From UBA3871 sp002392265 (GTDB lineage: Bacteria; Bacillota; Clostridia; Peptostreptococcales; Anaerovoracaceae), in contig CAMOGS010000040.1 in the NCBI GenBank assembly GCA_946614255.1, positions 1 to 8,705 on the forward strand: DNA of 8,705 nucleotides, given 5' to 3'. This document shows positions 1-5,467 of the stretch, one piece after another; positions within the stretch are counted from its first letter, which is position 1; every line of letters begins with the position of its first letter. Position numbers and translations under genes: made by a program. The notes below the pieces were generated by a model that saw nothing but the letters and a program-made list of their open reading frames with translations, did no database searches and was not told the DNA's origin.

Positions 1-134
1 ACCAGATTAGCTTTTTTTCCAATTTGGGGACAGGCACCAAACTGACATTTTCGGTAAAAAAGGGACAGGTTCAATGGTTGAACCTGTCCCTTTTTTAGCT
101 TTTTTGGAAGTTTGGTGCCTGTCCCCAGATTCGC
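1..134. repeat. Composite palindromic repeat, copy 1 (cut by the window edge)
   Basis: This is a nested inverted repeat. The outer arms at 26-43 and 109-126 are perfect 18-bp complements containing GGGGACAGGCACC and GGTGCCTGTCCCC. Inside them lies a second hairpin (56-96) built on GGGACAGGTTC. Bases 1-25 match 3747-3771 of copy 2 with one difference, so the element probably begins left of the window. Copy 1 equals copy 2 minus one 35-bp unit. Its right edge touches the stop codon of the LysR gene. Families of this kind (REP/BIME-like palindromes in Firmicutes) are often linked to IS200-like REP-associated transposases, but no transposase is present here, so mobility is inferred. Confidence 0.9.
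56..96. terminator. Rho-independent terminator hairpin, 19-bp stem
   Basis: Bases 56-74 pair perfectly with 78-96, leaving a 3-nt loop. The stem is A6 followed by GGGACAGGTTCAA, so each strand ends in a T6 tract and the hairpin could stop transcription from both sides. It lies about 40 bp past the stop codon of the leftward LysR gene and is the likely terminator for that transcript. It is an integral part of the composite repeat. Confidence 0.8.
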
Positions 135-1037
135 CTAAAAGTTGGCCTTTCGGTAAATCTCGAACTCGTCGACTATGTAGTCAATGAAGCTCTTGTAGAT
201 GCCGGTGTACTCGCGCTCCTTCGGATAGACGAGGTAGGTGTAGTAATTAACCGGCGGGTCAAGCGGGATGACGGCAACTTCGCCGGCGCTCTTTGCGGCG
301 GACTCGGTGATGAAGGTGATGCCGTCTATGTCTGAAAGCATATCGATCAGGAAATCGATGTTGAAGGTGTTTTTGTAAGCCACGTTGTACGGAATGTCGC
401 GCTCCTTGTAGATGTTTGCCATCTCTTCGTAGAGGTGGGAGCCTTCCTCGCCGGTGAGGACGAGAGTGTCACGCAGGTCGTCTGCGGAGAGCTTTTCGTT
501 GCCTGCCAGCGCGCTGTTCGGGCTTACCATGCCCATCAGCTCTTCTTCCATAAGCAGTATATAGGTGAATCTCGGCAGCTTGTCTTCGGGGCGCAGCTTG
601 AGTATCGAGAAGTCTATGTCGCCACAGTCCATTGACTTGTAAGCCTCGAAGTTGTCAGTCAGGCGCAGTGTGCCGAGCACGTTAGCATGTTCCCGGTAGA
701 AATTTCGCAGCACGTTGGCATAGCCCACCTTCTGAAAGAATGGGAACACAGCGATGTTAAGCACTGCCTTTTCGCCTTCGGTGTTCTGGTTGAATGCGCT
801 CATCAGGTTGTCCATCTCTTCGACAACCTTCTCGGCGTGCCTGCAGAACCTTTCGCCGTCTCTGGTCAGAACGACACTGTGCTGGCTGCGGAAAAACAGC
901 TTGGTGCGGAGCTCTTGCTCGAGCGCATTGATCTGTTTGGACAGATTCGGCTGTGTGGTGTAAAGAGCTTCGGCAGCCTTTGTGAAATTCTTGTGCTTGG
1001 CTATTTCTAAAACGTAGTATATCTGTCTCAGTTCCAT
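135..1037 (-). CDS. LysR-family transcriptional regulator
   Basis: A 300-residue protein of normal LysR-type length. Residues 1-60 form the winged helix-turn-helix: it opens MELRQIYYVLEIAKHKNFT, and the AAEAL-YTTQPNLSKQINALEQEL stretch is the classic LysR helix pair. Residues 90-295 fit the periplasmic-binding-protein-like co-inducer domain. I chose the ATG at 1035-1037 because GGAGGG lies 6 nt upstream and the N-terminus then matches the family. An upstream in-frame start at 1061 would add eight residues but lies before that ribosome binding site. It is divergent from an M20 amidohydrolase and transporter operon across 199 bp, so it most likely activates that operon in response to its substrate and may regulate itself. 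The TAG stop overlaps the edge of the composite repeat. The effector cannot be read from the sequence; AbgR is an analogy by gene order only. Confidence 0.93.
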   Translation of the reverse strand: MELRQIYYVLEIAKHKNFTKAAEALYTTQPNLSKQINALEQELRTKLFFRSQHSVVLTRDGERFCRHAEKVVEEMDNLMSAFNQNTEGEKAVLNIAVFPFFQKVGYANVLRNFYREHANVLGTLRLTDNFEAYKSMDCGDIDFSILKLRPEDKLPRFTYILLMEEELMGMVSPNSALAGNEKLSADDLRDTLVLTGEEGSHLYEEMANIYKERDIPYNVAYKNTFNIDFLIDMLSDIDGITFITESAAKSAGEVAVIPLDPPVNYYTYLVYPKEREYTGIYKSFIDYIVDEFEIYRKANF

Positions 1038-1168
1038 AGATAGCCCTCCATCATTAAACACTTTAACAATTTTAGATATTTTACCATATTTTTATTTTTA
1101 AAGATATATTCTTTTTATTCATAGCAAGCATAACCACAAGTTCTTTCCCTTTCGGAGAAATTTCTTTT

Positions 1169-1187
1169 ATTATAGTGGTGAGATAAT
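1169..1187. promoter_or_regulatory. Candidate LysR-type operator (ATTAT-N9-ATAAT dyad)
   Basis: ATTAT at 1169-1173 and ATAAT at 1183-1187 form an interrupted dyad. It also contains a T-N11-A spacing (T1171 to A1183), the loose consensus of LysR-type sites. Relative to a start near 1207 it would cover about -38 to -20, where LysR activators contact the -35 region. In AT-rich DNA such a dyad can arise by chance. Confidence 0.35.
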
Positions 1188-1194
1188 TGATATA

Positions 1195-1200
1195 TATAAT
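1195..1200 (+). promoter_or_regulatory. Candidate -10 box for the M20-transporter operon
   Basis: TATAAT is a perfect sigma-A -10 box 36 bp before the M20 start codon. With a 17-bp spacer the -35 would fall at 1172-1177 (ATAGTG), which is a poor match. A good -10 with a weak -35 is what an activator-dependent promoter often looks like, consistent with LysR control. The run of TA steps makes the exact box uncertain. Confidence 0.5.
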
Positions 1201-1203
1201 AAT

Positions 1204-1221
1204 CGTTGTATATTTACAACG
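1204..1221. promoter_or_regulatory. Perfect 7-bp-arm palindrome at the M20 transcript start
   Basis: CGTTGTA and TACAACG flank a TATT centre, giving an 18-bp dyad. It starts four bases after the -10 box and ends just before the ribosome binding site. As DNA it would sit over the transcription start, a position suited to repression. As RNA it would form a short 5'-leader hairpin. Its binder is unknown. Confidence 0.5.
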
Positions 1222-1236
1222 GAAAGGAGTAAAGTC

Positions 1237-2433
1237 ATGGACAATATACTTGACAGGGCCAAGGCCATACAAGAAGAGATAGTTGCCATCAGACGCGACA
1301 TACATGCTCATCCTGAAATGGGTCATCAGGAAGTGCGCACCTCAAAGCTGATAGCTGAAACTCTTCAGAAATATGGCGTTGACAAAATCGAGACTCCGAC
1401 GCCCACCTCGGTTGTCGCCACCATTACGGGTAAGGCAGCTAAAGGCGACGGCTTGAAATGTGTAGCCCTGCGTACGGATATTGACGCACTGGGAATTCAG
1501 GAAGAAACCGGACTTGATTTTGCCAGCACTGTCCCGAACATGATGCATGCTTGCGGACATGATATGCACTGTGCAATGATGCTGGGAAACGCAAAGCTCC
1601 TCACTTCGATGCGTGATCAATTTGGCGGCACGGTAAAGCTGATTTTCCAGCACAGTGAGGACACCTTCCCCGGCGGCTCGAGAGAGCTTGTTGCTGAAGG
1701 TGTTATGAAAGGGGTAGATGCTATACTCGGTTTGCATGTAATTTCCTCCGAAAATGAAAAATGCGGAACAATTGGAATCAAGGATGGACCAATTACCACA
1801 TCGGCTGATGAATATGAATTTGTGGTAACAGGTCCCGGCGGTCACGGGTCGATGCCTAACAAGGTGCCCGACCCGATTCTGGCGGCTGCCGAAATCATCG
1901 TGATGCTTCAGCAGGTTCAGGCGAGGGCCGTTCCTCCTCTGGATGCTTCGATCATCATGATGAACAAGATTCAGGGCGGCCATGCTCCCAATATAATTGC
2001 CGACAAGGTCACAATGGTCGGTAATGCGAGAGCATACAAAGCTGAAGTCCGCAAAATCATTGAGGAGACTGTATACAAGGTAGCTCGAGGGGTTGAAGAG
2101 ATTAGCGGTTGTAAGGTACAGGTCAATGCAACCTTTGGTTATGATCCTTGCTTTAACGATCCGGGATTATATTCGTCAGTACTTCCTAATTTAAAGAAAG
2201 TCCTCGGCGAGGAAAAGGTCGAGATTTTCGCAGAGCCTATGGCATTCAGTGAAGATTTCAGCTTTTATTCAACACTTACAGGGGTGCCTGCTCTCTTCTT
2301 GCTTATGGAAGCAGGTAATTTGAACGGTGTTCAGCCGTTACACAATGCGCAGGTTACATTCAATGAAGATGCGTTGCCATACGGAATAACGACTATGGTA
2401 AGCTCGGCGTTGATGTTGCTTGGTAATAGATAG
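1237..2433 (+). CDS. M20-family amidohydrolase (N-acyl amino acid / aminoacyl conjugate hydrolase)
   Basis: A 398-residue cytoplasmic metallohydrolase, close to the usual M20D length. Family motifs appear in order: DIHAHPEMGHQE (21-32), RTDIDAL (79-85), HACGHDMHCAMMLG (104-117), FQHSED (137-142), GLHV (165-168), HGSMPN in the lid/dimerisation domain (203-208), GGHAPNIIAD (247-256), EDFSFY (339-344) and PLHN (367-370). Expected metal ligands are C106, H108, D142, H167 and H369, with E141 as general base. The family normally has Glu-Glu at 141-142, so D142 is a conservative but unusual change. The proposed reaction is hydrolysis of an amide bond in an acylated or conjugated amino acid. Candidates include hippurate-like, N-acetyl amino acid, indole-acetyl-amino acid and p-aminobenzoyl-glutamate types. 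AAAGGAG precedes the ATG by 7 nt. The transporter gene follows after 25 bp, so the two are probably one operon. The exact substrate is not inferable. Confidence 0.93.
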   Translation: MDNILDRAKAIQEEIVAIRRDIHAHPEMGHQEVRTSKLIAETLQKYGVDKIETPTPTSVVATITGKAAKGDGLKCVALRTDIDALGIQEETGLDFASTVPNMMHACGHDMHCAMMLGNAKLLTSMRDQFGGTVKLIFQHSEDTFPGGSRELVAEGVMKGVDAILGLHVISSENEKCGTIGIKDGPITTSADEYEFVVTGPGGHGSMPNKVPDPILAAAEIIVMLQQVQARAVPPLDASIIMMNKIQGGHAPNIIADKVTMVGNARAYKAEVRKIIEETVYKVARGVEEISGCKVQVNATFGYDPCFNDPGLYSSVLPNLKKVLGEEKVEIFAEPMAFSEDFSFYSTLTGVPALFLLMEAGNLNGVQPLHNAQVTFNEDALPYGITTMVSSALMLLGNR

Positions 2434-2458
2434 GTAATATAAGTAAAGGAGGAGAAGT

Positions 2459-3694
2459 ATGACACTCTATAATGCATTCTTGGCAGTTGTTATCGTTGCG
2501 ATTGCCTATGTCATCGGTGAATGGGTATCGGATATTACTCATGCTTGGGTTCCTTCAGTACTGGTTACTGCAATTATTTTCTTAATTGGTTACTGGACTG
2601 TATTCCCTGAAACTATTTCCGATGATTCCGGTCTTGCTGCTTTTGCAGGTAAGATTGGCGTACTCATGTTTATTACTCATATAGGCACAGTTATCAGCCT
2701 AAAACAGCTAGTCCAGCAGTGGAAAACAGTATTAATCTGTCTGACAGGACTCCTCGGTATGGTAGTTCTTTGCTGGTTCATCTGCCCACTGGTTATGGAC
2801 AAGACTCTCGTTATTGCGGGTCTTCCACCACTCACAGGCGGTATCGTAGCTGCACTCACAATGCAAGGTGCTGCTCAGTCGGTTGGTCTTGAAGAAGCAG
2901 CGGTATTTGCTATCGCAATGTACAGCGTTCAGGGCCTTGCAGGATATCCTATCACTGCCCTTTGCCTCCACGCAGAAGGAAAGAAGCTTATCAAAGACTG
3001 GAGCTCCATCAAGGAAAATATCACTCAGGAAGAAATCGACAGAATGAAGACTATCGGTCTGACTACAATCGGCGACGACAGCGACGTAAAGAAGTTAATC
3101 CCGCCTCTGTCACCAAGATTTAATACTCCGGTATTCATCATCGCAAAGGTTGCATTCAGCGTATGGGTTTCAACTCTTGTTGGTCAGGTTATCACGGCAA
3201 TCCCTACAATCGTATGGTGCCTGATTATCTCTGTAATTCTGACAAGAATCGGATTCCTCGATACAAGCTCACTTACAAGAGCTAACACCTACACAATCTT
3301 CATGTTTGCAGCAATGCTCAGCGTATTCGCAGGTCTGAAGGACTGCTCACCTGCTATGCTGAAGACCCTCATCGGTCCAATGCTCATCATGGTAGTTATC
3401 GGTGTTATTGGTATGGGTATCTTTGCATTCATCATCGCAAAGATCCTCAAGATGGATTTCCCTCTTGCATTTGCAAACGGACTGACAGCTCTCTATGGCT
3501 TCCCATGCGATGCAATCATCACAGAGAACACTTGCAATTCACTCACTAAGGACCCTGACGAAAGAGGTTACCTGATGAGCAAGATGTTCCCTTCAATGGT
3601 AGTCGGCGGATTCGTAACTGTAACAATTACATCCGTTATATTTGCGGGTTACTTCGCAAGACTTCTCGGCGCCTCCGGCGGTGTGCTGTTCTAA
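2459..3694 (+). CDS. Polytopic membrane transporter, family uncertain (GltS/ESS-like layout)
   Basis: A 411-residue protein with about ten hydrophobic segments, roughly at 4-20, 30-49, 62-80, 89-113, 145-170, 223-243, 246-262, 281-297, 305-333 and 380-403. A charged, probably cytoplasmic loop at 178-222 splits it into halves. Each half has a Gly/Pro-rich, possibly re-entrant stretch: PPLTGGIVAALTMQGAAQ (123-140) and FANGLTALYGFPCDAIITEN (338-357). The first is followed by an Ala-rich helix ending QGLAGYPI, reminiscent of the GGHGTAA region of GltS sodium/glutamate symporters. This is a resemblance by eye, not an assignment. A strong GGAGG (2448-2452) precedes the ATG by 6 nt. Coupling to an M20 hydrolase suggests it imports that enzyme's substrate or exports a product. 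It is shorter than AbgT-family proteins and lacks obvious similarity to them. Its codons favour GCA, ACA, GTA and ATC more than those of glpK and lepA. Confidence 0.8.
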   Translation: MTLYNAFLAVVIVAIAYVIGEWVSDITHAWVPSVLVTAIIFLIGYWTVFPETISDDSGLAAFAGKIGVLMFITHIGTVISLKQLVQQWKTVLICLTGLLGMVVLCWFICPLVMDKTLVIAGLPPLTGGIVAALTMQGAAQSVGLEEAAVFAIAMYSVQGLAGYPITALCLHAEGKKLIKDWSSIKENITQEEIDRMKTIGLTTIGDDSDVKKLIPPLSPRFNTPVFIIAKVAFSVWVSTLVGQVITAIPTIVWCLIISVILTRIGFLDTSSLTRANTYTIFMFAAMLSVFAGLKDCSPAMLKTLIGPMLIMVVIGVIGMGIFAFIIAKILKMDFPLAFANGLTALYGFPCDAIITENTCNSLTKDPDERGYLMSKMFPSMVVGGFVTVTITSVIFAGYFARLLGASGGVLF

Positions 3695-3721
3695 TTTAAT
3701 AAGCTCTCCGCGGTTTTGATT

Positions 3722-3764
3722 AAAAAAGGCTAATCTGGGGACAGGCACCAGATTAGCCTTTTTT
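3722..3764. terminator. Bidirectional terminator between transporter operon and glpK
   Basis: Bases 3722-3736 (A6 then GGCTAATCT) pair perfectly with 3750-3764. The 13-nt loop GGGGACAGGCACC can add two more G-C pairs. The T6 end follows on both strands, so it can stop the rightward M20-transporter transcript, whose last stop codon is 28 bp upstream, and leftward read-through from glpK. It forms the left end of composite repeat copy 2. Confidence 0.8.
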
Positions 3765-3841
3765 CCAATTTGGGGACAGGCACCAAACTGGCCTTTTTTC
3801 CAATCTGGGGACAGGCACCAAACTGACATTTTCGGTAAAAA
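3737..3841. repeat. 35-bp tandem repeat, three units
   Basis: GGGGACAGGCACC starts at 3737, 3772 and 3807, exactly 35 bp apart. The first two units share the whole frame, including CCTTTTTTCCAAT. They differ mainly after the core (AGATTAG versus AAACTGG). The third diverges in its second half, where it enters the inner hairpin. There is no unique spacer, so this is not a CRISPR. The same 35-bp period recurs inside hemW. Confidence 0.88.
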
Positions 3842-3872
3842 AGGGACAGGTTCGTCGGTTGAACCTGTCCCC
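3837..3872 (-). terminator. Rho-independent terminator for glpK
   Basis: Read leftward, GGGACAGGTTC (3871-3861) and GAACCTGTCCC (3853-3843) form an 11-bp stem with a 7-nt loop. A T6 tract (3842-3837) follows. It lies about 50 bp past the glpK stop codon. On the plus strand the stem is not followed by T residues, so this hairpin is directional, unlike its counterpart in copy 1. Confidence 0.75.
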
Positions 3873-3920
3873 ATTTTCGCTTTTTTCCAGTTTGGTGCCT
3901 GTCCCCAGATTAGCCCCAGA

Positions 3921-5420
3921 TTAGCCTCGACAGCGGCGGACTGCATCGTGCCAGCCGGTCAGGAGTTTTTCGCGCTCTGCCCCGTCCATCGACGGAGTAA
4001 AGAGTCTGTCTTCCTGCCAGTTCGCAATGATGTCCGCCTTGTCCTTCCAAAAGCCTGTCGCAAGCCCTGCGAGATAAGCCGCACCCATGCTGGTCGTTTC
4101 AACGCATACCGGGCGTTGCACTGCTGCTGCCAGAACATCTGACTGGAACTGCATCAGAAAGTTGTTCGCCGAAGCCCCGCCGTCAACGCGAAGCTTGGAA
4201 AGCTTGGTGCCGGCATCAGCTTCCATGGCGCCCACCAGGTCGCAAATCTGATAAGCCATCGACTCCAGCGTGGCCCTGGTGATGTGAGCCCTGCCGGTGC
4301 CGCGCGTGATGCCGTAAATTATGCCTCTTGCATAAGGATCCCAGTAAGGTGCGCCCAGCCCGACAAACGCAGGCACGACGTAGACGCCGCCGGTGTCCGC
4401 AACACTTTCTGCAAGCGCTTCGGATGCCGGTGCGGAATCGATTATTCTAAGCTCGTCGCGAAGCCACTGAATCGCTGCGCCTTCAACGAAGACAGAGCCT
4501 TCGAGAGCGTAGCTGACTTCGCCGTCTATCCCCCACGCAATCGTCGTCAGAAGGCCATTTTTGCTGCTTACAGGCTCGCTTCCCGTGTTCATCAGCAGGA
4601 ACCCACCTGTGCCGTAAGTATTCTTCGCATCGCCCTTTGCAAAGCAGCCCTGCCCGAAAAGCGCGGCCTGCTGGTCGCCTGCAGCTCCCGCTATGCGAAT
4701 CGGACCGCCAAAGAGCGTCGGAATGCTCTCGCCGTAGATCTCGCTCGACGGCATCGGTGCCGGCAGAACAGTCTTTGGAATGTCTAAAAGCGCCAGTATG
4801 TCATCATCCCACTCGAGCTTGTGGATGTTGAAAAGCATCGTGCGAGAAGCATTCGAATAGTCGGTGATGTGGACTTTGCCACCGGTCAGCTTCCAGATGA
4901 GCCATGTTTCGACGGTACCGAAAGCCAGCTCTCCTGCCTCTGCCTTTTTGCGCGCTCCCGGAACGTTGTCGAGTATCCATTTCAGCTTTGTGCCCGAAAA
5001 ATAAGCGTCGAGCAGCAGGCCTGTGCGCTCGCGAATCATGTCTTTGTGCCCTGCCGCTGCCAGCTTGTCGCAAATTTCCGCCGTTCTGCGGCACTGCCAA
5101 ACGATAGCGTTATATATCGGTTTCCCGGTTGCTTTTTCCCAGACAATCGTTGTTTCACGCTGGTTAGTGATTCCGATGGCCTCAATGTTTTCGTATGTCG
5201 CGTTGATTTTCAGAAGTGCCTCCTGCGCAACGCCGATCTGAGTCGACCAGATTTCCATCGGGTCGTGCTCCACCCACCCGGGTTTTGGGAAAATCTGCGT
5301 AAATTCCTTTTGCGCCGAGCTGATTATGTTGCCCGCATGGTCATAAATGATGCACCGCGAGCTGGTCGTGCCCTGATCGAGCGCCATTATGTATTTACTT
5401 GATTTATTTTCTTTGTCCAT
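3921..5420 (-). CDS. glpK: Glycerol kinase
   Basis: A 499-residue FGGY-family sugar kinase that phosphorylates glycerol to sn-glycerol 3-phosphate with ATP in the cytoplasm. The length matches known GlpK proteins (about 496-502). Visible signatures are the ATP loop ALDQGTTSSR (13-22), the glycerol-contacting NQRET (86-90), W108, AYFSGTK (139-145) and catalytic D249 in AGDQQAALFGQ. Also present are NTYGTGGF (267-274), GLGAPYWD and the C-terminal DGGASANNFLMQFQSD. The position that aligns by eye with the HPr-phosphorylated His of Enterococcus GlpK is L236, so activation by the phosphotransferase system through that residue is unlikely. AGGAG precedes the ATG by 6 nt, inside the second copy of a 17-bp repeat. 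It is the third gene of the lepA-hemW-glpK unit, 42 bp after hemW. No glycerol facilitator or dehydrogenase gene is in view. The last codons GGC TAA belong to the edge of the composite repeat. Confidence 0.97.
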   Translation of the reverse strand: MDKENKSSKYIMALDQGTTSSRCIIYDHAGNIISSAQKEFTQIFPKPGWVEHDPMEIWSTQIGVAQEALLKINATYENIEAIGITNQRETTIVWEKATGKPIYNAIVWQCRRTAEICDKLAAAGHKDMIRERTGLLLDAYFSGTKLKWILDNVPGARKKAEAGELAFGTVETWLIWKLTGGKVHITDYSNASRTMLFNIHKLEWDDDILALLDIPKTVLPAPMPSSEIYGESIPTLFGGPIRIAGAAGDQQAALFGQGCFAKGDAKNTYGTGGFLLMNTGSEPVSSKNGLLTTIAWGIDGEVSYALEGSVFVEGAAIQWLRDELRIIDSAPASEALAESVADTGGVYVVPAFVGLGAPYWDPYARGIIYGITRGTGRAHITRATLESMAYQICDLVGAMEADAGTKLSKLRVDGGASANNFLMQFQSDVLAAAVQRPVCVETTSMGAAYLAGLATGFWKDKADIIANWQEDRLFTPSMDGAEREKLLTGWHDAVRRCRG

Positions 5421-5423
5421 TTC

Positions 5424-5467
5424 CCTCTCCTGTCTCTACAGTCTATACTGCCTCTCCTGTCTCTACA
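5424..5467. repeat. 17-bp direct repeat at the hemW-glpK junction
   Basis: CCTCTCCTGTCTCTACA occurs at 5424-5440 and again at 5451-5467, separated by 10 bp. On the coding strand each copy carries AGGAGAGG. The downstream one is the glpK ribosome binding site, and the upstream one overlaps the hemW stop codon (5463-5465). It looks like a local duplication of the leader. Confidence 0.85.

Larger units (their letters stand above)
1038..1236. promoter_or_regulatory. Divergent control region between LysR gene and M20 operon
   Basis: This is 199 bp of strongly AT-rich DNA without a credible gene. Towards the LysR gene it holds the GGAGGG ribosome binding site and a weak leftward -10 candidate (TAAAAT, 1083-1078) with no clear -35. 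Towards the M20 gene it holds a TATAAT box, three dyads (1156-1165 AGAAATTTCT, 1169-1187, 1204-1221) and an AAAGGAG ribosome binding site at 1223-1229. A LysR regulator would be expected to act here on both genes. Confidence 0.7.
3722..3925. repeat. Composite palindromic repeat, copy 2 (long form)
   Basis: This copy fills nearly all the space between the convergent transporter and glpK genes. From left to right it holds the 3722-3764 hairpin, tandem 35-bp units, an outer arm (3804-3825) pairing perfectly over 22 bp with 3888-3909, an inner hairpin (3843-3853 with 3861-3871), and a 12-bp tandem duplication of the right edge in the glpK reading direction (GCTAATCTGGGG twice, read on the minus strand). 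It runs in the same orientation as copy 1. Compared with copy 1 it carries one extra 35-bp unit and a different loop (GTC versus AAT before GGTTGAACC). The right edge supplies the glpK stop codon. Confidence 0.92.

Noticed and set aside
1081..1326. Leftward 81-codon frame across the divergent control region
   Set aside because: It overlaps the M20 start and the promoter region, has AT-driven composition, and has no ribosome binding site or family resemblance.
1342..1983. 213-codon open frame opposite the M20 gene
   Set aside because: It lies wholly inside a gene with clear M20 motifs and has no recognisable domain, so it is a shadow of the other strand.
3737..3841. Regular 35-bp repeats resembling a CRISPR array
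   Set aside because: The repeats are contiguous with no unique spacers, include A/T tracts that pair into hairpins, and have no cas genes nearby.
3593..3946. Leftward 117-codon reading frame across the repeat cluster
   Set aside because: It is made almost entirely of repeat sequence (recurrent NWKK and GQFGACPQ-like words) and overlaps the ends of the transporter and glpK genes. It shows no ribosome binding site or known motif.
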